Below are positions 1 through 11,728 of a stretch of 64,000 bases of DNA, piece after piece. Position numbers and translations under genes: made by a program. The notes beneath the pieces were generated by a model that had not been told where the DNA came from, did no database searches, and was given only the letters and a program-made list of their open reading frames with translations. This DNA is from Ampelocalamus luodianensis (taxonomy: Eukaryota; Streptophyta; Magnoliopsida; Poales; Poaceae): positions 5,684,407 to 5,748,406 of the forward strand of contig CM070623.1 of the NCBI GenBank assembly GCA_036346255.1, read 5' to 3'. The first letter of the stretch is position 1; each line of letters starts with the position of its first letter.

Positions 1-603
1 TCTTGAATGAGATCAAGAAAGCACAAAAATCGAGGAAATTTGAACTTTGATTCAAAAATTTACTCTTGGGTGGATGATGGTCAAGATGACCGACCCCATA
101 TGGATTCCCACACGTCCTAGTAAGTTAGATCACAATAAAAGACCCAAGAAAAACCAAAGGAACAAACAAAATCCTAAAAGCATCAAAAAGAGCAAGAACA
201 AGAGAGAACTGATCATCTTGGGGCAAACCTTGCTTAGATTGATTCAAGATATTGTTGGTTTACAGCCACTCCACTATGGATGATAAAATCTCAACACTTG
301 AGCACTCAATCAACCTATCTTCCTCAAACCCTAGCCTCCTCTATTTCCACTTTCTGTAAATCATAAATTAGGGTTTCTTGGAAGGGTCAAGAGGTTGCAA
401 ATCCCGCACCTCTTCCTTTTATAGTGGAGGCTAGGTCTAGAGAGAAAATCTTATCGAGCACTCGTTAAGGTCAGACACAAACGAGTCTGCACTCACGCAT
501 GCTTTTCAAAGCGAATGACGAACCGGGTCTCCTGAATCTATCTTTCGTGATCTTCATCTTCTATTGACCTAAACTGCCTCTCCTTGCGCTGTGGTTTCTC
601 CGA
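1..603. other. Intergenic, no supported gene; possible minus-strand promoter
   Basis: No coding region is supported here. On the minus strand a TATAAAAG motif (about 416-423) is followed by sequence resembling a plant leader with an AAACCCTAG motif. It could be the promoter of an element or gene that runs off the left edge of the window, but no protein evidence supports that. Confidence 0.25.
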
Positions 604-800
604 ATGTCACCAACCCTGTATTTTAGCGAAGATACCAAAATACCCCTTCTCGATCCTTCTACGAAGACCGAGTCTATTCATTGTGAAGCAATCTCATGCT
701 TCGTCACATGTAGGTTGATCAATGACTCTCTTCATGTCGGCCAGTCTGTCCCATCCGACTTCCACCGAAACCATCATGACACTTGCACCGACCCCCGCAC
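604..800 (+). repeat. Diverged copy of the dispersed repeat also found at 11345-11728
   Basis: This stretch shares long collinear blocks with the 192-bp tandem unit at 11345-11728: the AAGATACCAAAATACC block, the GTGAAGCAATC block, the TGTAGGTTGAT block and the CCCATCCG block. An open frame of 67 codons is preserved in part, and residues such as CRLINDSL are common to both copies. Two relatives 10 kb apart on either side of the pectate lyase gene point to a dispersed repeat family. I do not recognise the family. The match was made by eye and its exact limits are uncertain. Confidence 0.6.
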
Positions 801-1002
801 CATTTGATGCAACCCATCGCAGTGAGCTTCACGTTCGGTCGTTCTTGTCTATTTTTGCGTCATGGTTGAGTCCAATGACTTCACCCGACATCCTTGATCG
901 TTCTGGACCTCAGCTTTCCTAGCCTAGTCTCAATCATCTTTGCCATTGACTCCAAACCACCTGCACAATAATAGACTAAGAAATCGATTATGGGTATAAA
1001 GT

Positions 1003-1141
1003 CTTTGCAACTTGACTCACGTTAGCTAAAATATGCTCATGCAACACCTATGCAACTTGACCCACATTAGATAAAATATGCATCATGCAACACCTATGCA
1101 ACTTGACCCCACGTTAACTAAAACATGCATCATACAACACA
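1003..1141. repeat. Three tandem copies of a 46-bp repeat
   Basis: Three successive units start at about 1003, 1049 and 1095. Each begins T(A/T)TGCAACTTGAC and ends with a CATGCAACACC-like block. The period is 46 bp, with the third unit about 1 bp longer. The units differ by scattered substitutions, so the duplication is not recent. Confidence 0.85.
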
Positions 1142-1199
1142 TATGCACTGAAACTCATGACTTTGGCTAGATCCACGAAGTTCACCACTTTCCAGGTGC

Positions 1200-1520
1200 T
1201 TGAATTGCTTCGGATCGGGTCGACGACCGCCACGCTAGTCTGCGGCCACCATCCGGTCGACCACCCCGGCGGTCGGACCACTTGAGACTTAGGAAAATTT
1301 CCAAGTCTCGAGACTCGCACTCCTCCGGAATTTCAAACTCTATCTAGTTTTTCCTCGAAACTCCATTTTCAATAAAACCAAGTGCAAACATACCATCCCA
1401 CCTTCCTTCACACGTGATTTTTTTTGGCTAAATCAAAAAAATTCACATTTCCAACTTTCGGCGGTCAGACCACCGCATGTGGCGGTTTGACCATTGTGCC
1501 CCACCAGTTCGATCGCCACC
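1200..1520. other. Cluster of GCGGTC(G/A)GACCAC-like motifs
   Basis: Short motifs of the form GCGGTCGGACCAC, GCGGTCAGACCAC and GCGGTTTGACC recur, mixed with related inverted forms. Such dense short motifs resemble the subterminal repeats of CACTA-type DNA transposons. No terminal inverted repeat or transposase was found, so this is only a possible transposon end. Confidence 0.3.
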
Positions 1521-1621
1521 ATAGCCGGTTCGACCGTCTCAACCTAACAACGGTCCAAACTTTTGAAAACAAGGGTTTCTCCAAAGGTCTTGACTCTACC
1601 GCCAATTGTTCAAAGACATGA

Positions 1622-4560
1622 AGATTAGGATCATATTGATCTCCACAATATACGACATGACACCGGGTGAAAGTATAGACGGATTGTATAAGCCATATTA
1701 GATTCGGCTGAGACGAGAGCTGCAGATAGTACGTACAATGCTAACTGAATAATGGTGGATAATTAAAGAGCATCCATTGGCTTCTAAGTCCTAAAAGGCA
1801 TTACTGTGTAGTTATAATTCAGTTACACTAGGTACAAAACGAACACTACCTGTCTGTATGCAGGGTTCGGTCGCCTGGTAACACCGTACAGATTCGTTGA
1901 TTAATACGCACAGCAACGCTCACAACCTGACATAACCAAGCCACTAGACCTTTTCATTACTAGTTAGTTATTTGCACTTGTAAGAGTGCTGTTTTGACAG
2001 GCTCTGGATAAGCTGTCGCTGGTCTCTCGGAGCCTTTTTGTCTCGAGCAGTGTCAGTAGTGGTGGTGCCTCTTCAGACACCGACTGGTAAGAGTTGGTTA
2101 AGCCGTTGATCAAGCAGGCTCACGAGGCAGAGGTCAGAATTTGCGTGCGCGCGTGAGGCGTTGCATGATGAGGGGCGTTAGATCTGGCTGCACATGCGGC
2201 GTAGTAGCCGACTACTCAAGCCCCGCACTCATCGACGGCACCTGACGAGCCATGCGTACACGAGAGCAAATGAGTGATTCCATCCGGGTCGAAAAATGAG
2301 TGAGGGTATAAGTGGGCTGTCATAGTATCTCTCTTGAGCTGAACAGAGTTATAAATGATCAGACACTAGGTTACTCCAATAAAAACCGAAATTTGAGTCT
2401 AGTCCCTGCTCAGTCTTCTTTTGGTCCGCCCCTAATTTATCTGCGGTTTTGTGCAGGTTAGTGTGGATTAGCGGAAAGATACGGTGTTTATTACTCCATT
2501 AGTGCAGGTACACGAAACTATAGGGAAGTGTGTTTAATTCGCATGTAGCTACGGGTACGCACTTGTCCAAGACTAGCATCCGATGCAGGTTACATTTCGG
2601 AGTATTCTACGCGGGCGTGCGGTTAGGAGGGGAGACGCGCCCATGGAAACATGCATCATTGCGTTCTCTCTCTCGGCTTTTCCATCGGAATCATCTGGTC
2701 TACCTCATGCACTCTCTCGTTGGGGACTAATATGCATGTAGGCCCCTCTTCTTCTCTTGTCATGTATACCGGTAGAGCCCTAGGAGAAAACCGTCAGAAT
2801 TACGACAAACCCAATTGCAGGAGAAGGGATGGGATGGGATGGCTCGTGGCATGACTTGCGGGTGAAGTTGAGTGAGCTAAATGTGCGCACAGTTTTGCTC
2901 TGTCCGTGTTATATAGGTGCATCGAACACCTGCTCATGCACCAGGGTAGAGTGGAGCAGAGGAGATCCGCGCGGCGGCGGCACACAAGGACCAGGAGCAT
3001 ATCTTGAAAAAATGCTATCAGGGTCGTTGTGAGCTCGTAACACTAATTTGTAGCTTGTAATAAAGAAGTCACATGCTTATATGTTAAGGGGTTATGTAGG
3101 CTGGGTGGAGAGCTTCGGTGTCACTTGACCCCGACCCATACCCTATAGATCCCCTAGTGAGGACCGACACCGCCCATTGGTCACCGCGGCACGGCAGTCC
3201 ATCCGCGGTGGCGTGGTCGTCCTTTTGCAACGTATCGACGCTAGGGTTACTCGCCGCACGCTGTCCTTCTCCAGCGGGCTGCCTCGTTTTGCTCTGGCTA
3301 TCTCTCTCTTTCTCCTTGGATAACTTGGATGGAGATGGGGATGGAGAAAACTGAGTGCAGGATAATTGCACTCAGGCCCCTCGTTCTGCTCGTATTTCCT
3401 TTTCTTGGGGTCTTGAGAGCACAAGATCCATGAATTTCTCCTCTCTCTCTTTTCTTTTAAGGAATCTGCTATCTCCTTTGGGGGCGAGAATGAGATTGTT
3501 AAACAACGCTCGAATATCACAGTTTGGAGCCAAGCGCCAGCCCCCTTGGAATTCGAAAACAAAAAGGCGTAGCATAGTTTGCATGGTTTGAGCGAAACGG
3601 GGAGTAATTTGTCCAGCAAAATAACGGAGAAGCAGAGCACAGGTACAAACGAACTCTTGCACAGGGCTACTTGGTCGAACCAACAATTACCGGCAAAAAC
3701 ATTGTAGTAAAACGGTCATTGACAGCCTCGTCCGTACATTACTGCCTCCATTTCACGGCATATGTCGTATTTTTTTAGAAAATAAATTATAGTTTCATAA
3801 TACTACAAAAAAAAAAAAAGTCAAGCTTGTAGGCGTCGCGATAGCAAGTAGGATCCTTTTTCGATTGTTGGGATCAAATCGTAGAATGACGATTTTGCCA
3901 TGTTTTAATATCTATGTACATTGTATATTTAAAATCGAATTATGTTTTCAAATATACAAGCCTATAATACTACAATTTTTGAATTTTCTTAATTTAATGT
4001 CTTAAATTACTTATTCATGTTACATTCAATTAAGCCAAATTTTAACCTTTTTTGAATTATTTTAATATATAAATCATTTAAAGTCCAATATGTAGTTAAT
4101 AATATATATATATATTTTTTTACCTTAGAACAACATGTAAAAGAGCAAAACAAAGCAAATTAAACTATTATAACATAAATTAACAACAAGTAATCAGGCC
4201 GCATGAATGGCCACCTGTTATAATCAGGGCAGTGTTGGTGATACTCTGCTGAATTAATCACAACTTACTTGGAGAAAACTCAAAATGATGTGCATTTATA
4301 TTATAGCTACTCTTGCGTTGCCCGCCATTCTGATGGAAGCAAGCCCGGGTACAGTTTGACTTACTGGGCTGTACGCAAGTAGATTAGCGAGGCTGCTTAG
4401 CTTAATCCTCTCCTAACACCTCAATTAATTGGCGGGAGGTTAGATACAGTGAGGTACCCACCCAAAAACGAGACACCCTGTTGTTTCTCGTATTTACATC
4501 CACCTCCTCGCGCAGGCAGCATTGAGGACTTATTTGCAAAACCTCTAATCTCGAGGGGCA
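1622..4560. other. Intergenic region, no supported gene
   Basis: Short open frames occur on both strands but have no recognisable domain, splice structure or composition that would make them convincing. A strongly AT-rich patch lies at about 3760-4170. Its left edge (CTGCCTCCATTTCACGGCATA) weakly resembles the end of a Stowaway MITE, but the matching right end was not found. Confidence 0.5.
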
Positions 4561-4605
4561 ATGCGGTGACGAGCGGTCGGGGACCGAAGCAAGGAGCAGA
4601 GGCAG

Positions 4606-4612
4606 TATAAAT
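4606..4612 (+). promoter_or_regulatory. TATA box of the pectate lyase gene
   Basis: TATAAAT occurs in a GC-rich context about 160 bp before the start codon at 4774. A transcription start about 30 bp downstream would give a leader of roughly 130-140 nt, which contains the purine/pyrimidine repeat described next. Confidence 0.7.
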
Positions 4613-4702
4613 CGGCGCGCCTCTCAAAGCCCTCCTCCTCGACCCGCCTCCGCTTCCATTCTCCTCCCCTCTTCTCTCTCCCCACCAAGCGCAAGCTGCT
4701 TT

Positions 4703-4750
4703 GAGAGAGAGCGAGAGCGAGAGAGAGAGGGAGAGAGAGAGCGAGAGGAG
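4703..4750 (+). repeat. GA-rich microsatellite in the 5' leader
   Basis: A run of GA dinucleotides with a few GC interruptions sits about 25-70 bp before the start codon of the pectate lyase gene. GA/CT runs are common in leaders and core promoters of grass genes and can bind GAGA-type factors. A second CT run of about 20 bp lies in intron 1 (about 5088-5107). Confidence 0.8.
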
Positions 4751-4773
4751 CTGAAGCAAGCGCACTGGTGGCA

Positions 4774-7700
4774 ATGGCGGAAGCGGCTGCGGCGAGGAGG
4801 TGGGCCCCGCTCACGGCGGCGCTCGGCACGGCCCTCTTCCTCCTCGCGCTCCTCGCTGGCAGCGTCGCGGTCGGGGGCGTCTCCGGCGGGCGGCTCCTCG
4901 CCGGGCTCCGGTAATTAAGCCGCCTCCTCTTAGTACTCGTCGCTCTCCCCTGTAATGTGGGTGCGTTCGTGAGCAACGCTGCTGCTGCGCGGTGAATTTT
5001 GGTTGGAGTTGCTCGAAAATTTTGTGTGTGGTTTTTGATTTTTTTTTTTTGGGCGCTTGGTTCAAGTTGCCCATTTTCTGTTGTTTTCTCTCTCTCTCTC
5101 TCTCTCTCGAATTTTTGATCTCCGTACTGAGATGTGTGGTGAGTGCGCCTTCCGTTTGCCGTTCGGTTATTAATTCTGGGCGCGCCTCTGTTCCAGGCTC
5201 GGGAGCACGGCCGCGGCGACGGCGGCGAGTGGCACGAGGCGGTGGCTGCGCGACCCCTCATGGCCGGCGGCGGCGGCGAGGTGACCCCTCCGCGTCCCTC
5301 CTTTTCCTCTCCTCGCGTTTTGGTTTCGAACATCCGGCGCATCTGGCGCGTCGGCTCCCCTCGAGCTCGTGATCCGGGCCGTCCAACTCTCGCCTTTTTC
5401 GCCCCCTTGCCCACAAAGCAGATCCGGATCATTGCAGCAGCATTAGCAAACGAGGCTATTTCCCCCCAACTTTTTTTGATCCAAAAAAAAATTGCAACCC
5501 GTTGAACTTTTGGTTTGTACTCGCGCGGTAACCAGCGAAATTTGTATTTCGGGGCTGGAAATTTGGGAATCGCTACTTAGATTAGAGCCGTTTGGGACGT
5601 AACAACTAACAACCAACGACGTAGAATCGCAGCAGCAGAGATGCTTTTTCGTGGCGAGTTCGTTACGATGGCAGAGAGAGAGAATGAGAGGGAGAGGGGC
5701 AGTGTGGTAATTTAGCAGTAAAACCCCCCGTCCTGCGTCTGCACTGGCCATGGTCAAGCGGTGAAAGACTTTAGAAACCCACAAAAGCTGGCAAAAGAAG
5801 CAAGCAGACGTAGATATAAATCACCGTCACCGCTTCGCGTCCCCAAGAATGCAACCAGAAAAAGCGGCGGAGCACGTCTCACTTGCAAAAGCAGCAGCGT
5901 GTGTGCTACTAGTAGTAGTACTAGGCAGCATCCATTGACAACCCACGAGATGATGCTTCTTTTTTATGCGGGGTAGGAAGGATTGTTCTTGTACAACTTT
6001 TGGGTACTGCCTCGCGTGCGCAAAGCGATGTTCCGGAGAGGAGAGGGTAGCAGTAGCAGCGGAATCATGCATGGACGGCGCACGGATGATCACTTTTATC
6101 TACTACTAATTTCATTCCCTGCATTGCAAACTGCTCTTGGAGTAGCAGCAGCAGTAAGTAATTCTTGTACCACACATTGCAACCTTTTTGAGTTGCTGTA
6201 AAGAAGAAACAATCTTGTTACTTTTTAGCTGTTGCCATCAACTGATGTGTGCCGTTCGTGATCCCTGACCCTGGTCTCGCTCGCATCGATCGCCGATTGC
6301 GACGCGGCTCGCTTCCGTTGTCGTCTCACCTGGAGTTTATATCTTTGCAGGAGCGGTGGCCACGACGACGCGGTGGTTGGCGCGGTGGAGGATCCGGAGG
6401 CGGTGGCCTTCCAGGTGCACATGTACGTCCCTCTCTTAATTCTTCTTCTCCTTCTCTAAGTTATCATTGCTCAGTATTGTTGCCATCGCAGTAGTAACCA
6501 AATCCGGAACGACGGAATTGAACCGAAACTAAACTAGTACATCTGCTGCCTAGTTGTGGTTGTCATTGCATCAGTGGTTACTGGTTACTACTGAGCACTA
6601 GTACTCTGTTTTTTTTGGGTTGAGATAGTACTCTTCTTTTGAGCTAGTGTGTTGTAGACTCGTAGTACTAGCCTTTTTGTCCGTTCTTTATCGTCCCACT
6701 CCCACAGCCACCGCCGGACACGCCGGGTCCACGCACAGCCTCACACCGCAGTCTCAGCACCACCTCAAAAACAAAGCGAAAATGAGAGAGGGGGAAGCGA
6801 GAATACGCTGACCGGAGCAGATCTGATTCGAGAGGAGAGGGGGGAGGGTGGCACCGTAGCATAGCAGCAGTGTGTACTTTACCTTCCACGTGGGGTCCGG
6901 GGAGCAGAGGCTGTGAGGGCCCACCTGCCATGCACCACGACACACCTGTACGCTTTATTGCGAGGTGACCTGCTGCAACGCCGTGGCGGAGCCATTAACT
7001 CGGCTTCCTTCTTTTGGGGACCCCTTACGCTCGCCACCGCAACCAAGCCCGTCTCTTCTGGTGTGCGAGCTCTCTGCTCTGTGGCTGCAAGCAGCAGTGA
7101 CACTAGCTACAGTGGTAGTAGTGACACACCACGTTCTCCTGGTTGCCCACTCATGTGGGGCTGCTTGCCCTGCACCTGCGACGCGCCACCATGGACGCAT
7201 TGATGGTGCTCACCAGCAGCCTAGCTCGCCCAGTTCTCTCCCACCTAATCAATCTTTTCCCCCCTCTTGTTCTGCACGATCTGCTGGTAGAGCTGGTAAC
7301 GGCAGGTGATTGGCCTTTGAGAGACTAGATTGTAGTAACTTGTTAAGAATCTTGGAACTGAACTGACAGAAAAGAACTGCTCTTGTTTAGTTTGGTGGCA
7401 AGAGCCACCGACAGGTCAGATACACCCAAGAAACAATAGGAAATTAGTGGACAGGAAATTGGTCCCTGAAGCAGTAGTTTATCCGTACTTTGTGTAAAAT
7501 CATCATTGTGTTTTGTGCATTGCTCATCAAACTGTACCGTACCTGAATGTTACACCTTGTAATGACTCGATCATGAGCTAAGAATTCTTTGGATGCTCAG
7601 GTCCATCAACAGCAGCACCGCCCGGAGGAACCTCGGGTACCTGTCGTGCGGGACGGGCAACCCGATCGACGACTGCTGGCGCTGCGACCCTGACTGGCAC

Positions 7701-9284
7701 AACAACCGCCAGCGGCTGGCGGACTGTGGGATCGGGTTCGGCCGCAACGCGATCGGTGGCCGTGACGGCAAGATCTACGTGGTGACTGACCCCGGTGACG
7801 ATGATCCCGTGAACCCCAAGGAGGGCACCCTGCGCTACGCCGTCATCCAGGACGAGCCGCTGTGGATCATCTTCAAGCGCGACATGGTCATCACTCTGAA
7901 GCAGGAGCTCATCATGAACAGCTTCAAGACCATCGACGGCCGTGGCGCCAACGTGCACATCGCGAACGGTGCCTGCATCACGATACAGTACATCACCAAC
8001 GTCATCATCCACGGCCTGCACATCCACGACTGCAGGCCCACCGGCAATGCCATGGTGCGCAGCTCGCCGAGCCACTACGGCTGGCGGACAATAGCTGATG
8101 GTGATGCTGTGTCCATCTTCGGCTCCAGCCACGTCTGGGTTGACCACTGCTCGCTCTCCAACTGTGCCGACGGCCTTGTCGATGCCATCATGGGATCCAC
8201 TGCCATCACAGTATCAAACACTTACTTCACCCACCACAATGAGGTACGTACATCCTAGATCCTACACATTTGTTTTCATCCTGCAATAATTGCTTGTCCA
8301 TCTTTTGTTTTCTCCATCAAAGCCATTGGAATCTCCAGGGTTTTTTGGCGTATGTGAAGGACTCGTTTGTTTTCTACCAGCACAAGTGTAGTTTAGCATA
8401 AGTTTCATGTCAATTGTTCTTCCAAACCTTACCAGAAGTTGTCGGTTGGCTGTACTGTGGATATCGCTGTAGCATCTCGGGATTCTTTTGGTGTTGTGTG
8501 CAAACAGTCTGCTTGGATTTTTCACTGATGGTAAATGAACAATGCAGGTGATGCTCCTGGGTCACAGTGACTCCTATGTGAAGGACAAGGCAATGCAGGT
8601 CACAATAGCCTTCAACCATTTTGGTGAAGGACTCGTTCAGAGAATGCCAAGGTAAATTCGTGAACTGAACCAGTCTGTCTTAAGATCACCAAGATACTAA
8701 AACCTGCCCCAATTTGGCAATAGTTTATATGGTTGTTTCTGTCCAGCATTGCATCGCATCGCATCGTTTCTGTTCAGATTGAATGGCAGCTTGCTAACTC
8801 TTGTCGCCATCTAAATTGCCCTTGTTTCAGGTGCAGGCATGGTTACTTCCATGTGGTGAACAATGACTACACCCACTGGGAGATGTACGCCATTGGCGGG
8901 AGCGCTGAACCAACCATCAACAGCCAGGGCAACCGCTACCTCGCTCCGACAAACACCTATGCCAAGGAGGTATATATCCTCACCGTCTGCCAGTACGCTT
9001 CATCGTTTCGCCTTTAGCAACTATTCAGTCCCTAACTAACTTTCGGTACGAACAAACTGCAGGTGACGAAGAGAGTGGAAACCTCTCAGGGCATCTGGAA
9101 GGACTGGAACTGGAGATCAGAGGGCGATCTCCTGCTGAACGGCGCCTTCTTCACCCCATCCGGAGCAGGCGCCTCGGCCAGCTACTCGCGCGCCTCCAGC
9201 CTCGGCGCCAAGTCATCGTCCATGGTTGGCACCATCACCTCCGGTGCGGGAGCCCTGTCGTGCCGCCAGGGCTCCGCCTGCTAG
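4774..9284 (+). CDS. Pectate lyase (polysaccharide lyase family 1), seven exons
   Basis: The enzyme cleaves de-esterified pectin by beta-elimination in the cell wall, with calcium. Exons: 4774-4910, 5197-5280, 6351-6422, 7601-8243, 8548-8651, 8831-8969, 9063-9284. All introns are GT-AG and every phase fits, giving 1401 nt and 466 residues, a normal length for plant PL1 proteins. Residues about 13-35 form a hydrophobic signal peptide or anchor. The conserved plant motif CGTGNPIDDCWRC is at 114-126. WVDHCS starts at 277 and is followed by a conserved aspartate cluster (about 288-292) in the calcium-binding region. The catalytic-type RMPRCR (RxPxxR) motif is at 344-349. The start follows a TATA box at a sensible distance and directly precedes the signal peptide. 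Exon 2 (84 nt) is a multiple of three and weakly conserved in look, so its inclusion is the least certain part. Introns 2 and 3 exceed 1 kb. Confidence 0.93.
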
Positions 9285-10143
9285 CGCACCGCAGAGACAT
9301 CCGCCACACCGCCTCGTCCCCCCCACGACCACAGAAAGAAACAAAGATATAGAAGCTAAAGCTACTGGAACATCACGGTTACAGTTCTTCTCCTTTTGCC
9401 ACTTTTGACAATGGTTATATGATGGTCCCCAATTCACCATTCCTCAACCTCCCCCTGCTCCGGCCGTTAACACTCGGAGCAGGCGAGAAGCGTTGCTGAT
9501 TTATTCGTCGCTCGGTGTCCCATTAGTCCCTTGAGTGTGTGTTGTGTCGATGTTGTTACCCCCCGCCCACAGCAAGTGTACGTGAGGTCAGGGGTGCTCT
9601 CCATGTGTCTCACCATACTTGGTTGTCAAAAGCAGTCAGATTGTTGCTACCTGTGGAGCGGTACCACTGTAAAAGACGCATATGCATAGCTATCTTCTTC
9701 CTCAGTGAAAGTCAAAAGAAGCTTAATCTGTTGAGTACTACTACCTGTGTTGTTAAAATTTAAACTTACTTGCTTTGTGCCTTGTCTGTGCTGTACTTAT
9801 CTTGCATCGTTGGTACATCTGAAATGCTTAGAACATCTGATGTCCTGACAGAACATTGTTGATATCTTACAAGTAACCTACCTAGATTGCGAGAAACCGC
9901 ACATTGCGGTGCGGATATTCGTATTGCAGATCGAGGGGAATGGTTGGTACGGATACCGAATGATCCTTAGTTCGTACTACCTCCAAACTGTGTTCTGATC
10001 TCTCAACGAAGTGCCGTACGTCTCAGCCGGAGCTGCTGAATTGAATGCCGCACGTTGAGCAACTAATGGCGCGCATCTGGTCCCAGACTTCTTCGCCTAA
10101 CGACATGGATCCACCGGTGGGGCTGCAAACATCTGACGCAGCC
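9285..10143 (+). other. 3' UTR and downstream flank of the pectate lyase gene
   Basis: The first few hundred bases after the stop codon at 9284 are probably 3' UTR. There is no sharp polyadenylation signal, though T/A-rich stretches near 9700-9770 are candidates. The rest shows no gene. The flank ends in a partial unit of the repeat described at 11345-11728. Confidence 0.5.
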
Positions 10144-10172
10144 ATGATCACATTCACATTACAGGCGATGCC

Positions 10173-11276
10173 CTTTTTTTTTGACGTAGAAAGGTAGAAA
10201 ATTCTCTATCTTATGATCATTGTATTAAAATAGTTGTCGATATATGTTACAGCGCCGGTGGCGATGTATAAAAGCAAAACGAAAATGAAAAGAAGAACAG
10301 AAGAAATGAGATGGGAAACTAAAATAATAACCCAGAAGAATAAGAAACAACAAAGCTGTACAACATGAGATTTAACACTTAACGAACTTATAATAAAAGC
10401 TGACTCCACTGATGAATAGAAGCACGGTATTTGCGTTTGGTCCTATACGACCAGCAGCTGACGTATTCTTGGATCCGATTTTGAAGTGAAACCGTTCCAT
10501 CTTCAACATTTTGGAATATTCGTTTATTTCTTGTGATCCATAGTGAATGCGCACATGCTGCGAAACATATGGGCCAAATGTCTCTGTAGGTAGCTATCTT
10601 TGCTGAAACTTTTTGCACAAAATCCAATATGTCATGGGATGAGGATGCTTCCGTTGCTAGCCCTAGTTTCCTCCATAGATGATCCGCTACTTTACATCGT
10701 AGAATGATGTGATCGATTGTTTCTAAAGCAGGGCAAATGTCACAGTGGGGATCTGTCCTCCATTGCTTAGTTGTCATATTCTCCTTAGTGTTTAGTCTTC
10801 CTCTGAAAGCAAGCCATATAAAAACTCTGTATTTGTGTGGTATTGATCTATGCCAAGCATAGTCTGACGCAGTCCACTGTATGCCATGGAAAGAGAGGAG
10901 TTTGTACACTTCAGAAGTAGCTATATCAGCCTTGCTCGAGATTATGATTCGTTGGTCCAAAATTCTTTGTTGCAATTGTTGTTCCGAAAGAATGTACAGT
11001 AGGGTATGGTATTCCAAAAGCGTCTGTTGTGATAGAACCGGGTGTAATGACACTTCCCAATTGTTGGCATTGAATTGCGAGCTGACTGTACAGTTTGGAT
11101 TAGTGGCAAAGGTGAATATAGTTGGTAGGCATAGGTATAATCGCTCTGAGGGTGTCCAGTGGTCCTTTCAGAACAACGTAGTCTGTCCTTCTCCAATTAT
11201 GACCATGGTCATTTGCGCGGTCATTTCGATGACGGATGCTAAAGTTCTCTTCGGAGACATCCGATAAAATTGGAAC
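10173..11276 (-). mobile_element. 5'-truncated LINE (non-LTR retrotransposon), minus strand
   Basis: The insertion has a run of nine T at 10174-10182, which is the poly(A) tail read on the minus strand, and encodes the end of a LINE ORF2. It is flanked by an 8-bp target duplication, GCGATGCC, at 10165-10172 and 11277-11284. Removing it joins sequence that matches the undisturbed paralogous junction at about 11705-11767, which confirms both ends. Only about 1.1 kb remains, typical of 5' truncation during target-primed reverse transcription. Confidence 0.9.
10388..11053 (-). pseudogene. LINE ORF2 C-terminal fragment with zf-RVT domain
   Basis: This is an open frame of 221 residues corresponding to the C-terminal end of a LINE-type reverse transcriptase polyprotein. 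The zinc-binding reverse transcriptase domain (zf-RVT) is recognisable from the aromatic-rich WLAFRGRL segment and a following C-x2-C ... H ... C pattern (CDIC, DHIILRC). The endonuclease and catalytic reverse transcriptase domains are missing because the element is truncated at 11276. It is a dead fragment, not a host gene, and its apparent start Met is internal to the original ORF. Confidence 0.88.
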
Positions 11277-11344
11277 GCGATGCCGTTTCAGATTACAACT
11301 ATAGTCCTATTCATGCAGGACTCTCCCATCTCATTGGAGATTGC

Positions 11345-11728
11345 TTCAGGACGATTTGTCTCGGTCTATAGAGAAGATACTAAAATACCATTTATCAATT
11401 ATTCCCTGAATAACGAGTCAAATCGTCGTGAAGCAATCATGTGCTTTACCACGTGTAGGTTGATTAATGACTCTCTTTACGTCGACAAATCTCTCCCATC
11501 CGGCATCAACCACGATCACATTCACATTATAGACGGTTCAGGACGATTTGTCTCGGTCTATAGAAAAGATACTAAAATACCATTTCTCAATTATTCCCTG
11601 AATAACGAGTCAAATCGTCGTGAAGCAATCATGTGCTTTACCACGTGTAGGTTGATTAATGACTCTCTTTACCTCGACAAATCTCTCCCATCCGGCATCA
11701 ACCATGATCACATTCACATTATAGACGG
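11345..11728 (+). repeat. Two near-identical tandem copies of a 192-bp unit
   Basis: The units occupy 11345-11536 and 11537-11728, each starting TTCAGGACGATTTG and ending TATAGACGG, and differ at only a few positions. A remnant of a further unit end (about 10144-10164) lies on the far side of the LINE, so the array was larger. The unit is a multiple of three, so the reading frame 11280-12026 (248 codons) stays open through both copies. That length is therefore partly a result of duplication and is not good evidence for a gene. A diverged relative lies at 604-800. Confidence 0.9.

Noticed and set aside
1003..1141. CRISPR-like array
   Set aside because: The three units are contiguous with no spacers, in a plant nuclear context.
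3143..3640. 165-codon minus-strand open frame in the intergenic region
   Set aside because: No recognisable domain, overlapping frames on both strands, and composition not gene-like.
4545..5432. 295-codon minus-strand open frame over the start of the pectate lyase gene
   Set aside because: It lies antisense to the promoter, exon 1, intron 1 and exon 2. It is low-complexity, rich in Arg/Ala/Glu because of GC and GA repeats, and has no domain.
7578..8147. 189-codon minus-strand open frame
   Set aside because: Exact antisense shadow of pectate lyase exon 4, caused by GC-rich codon use.
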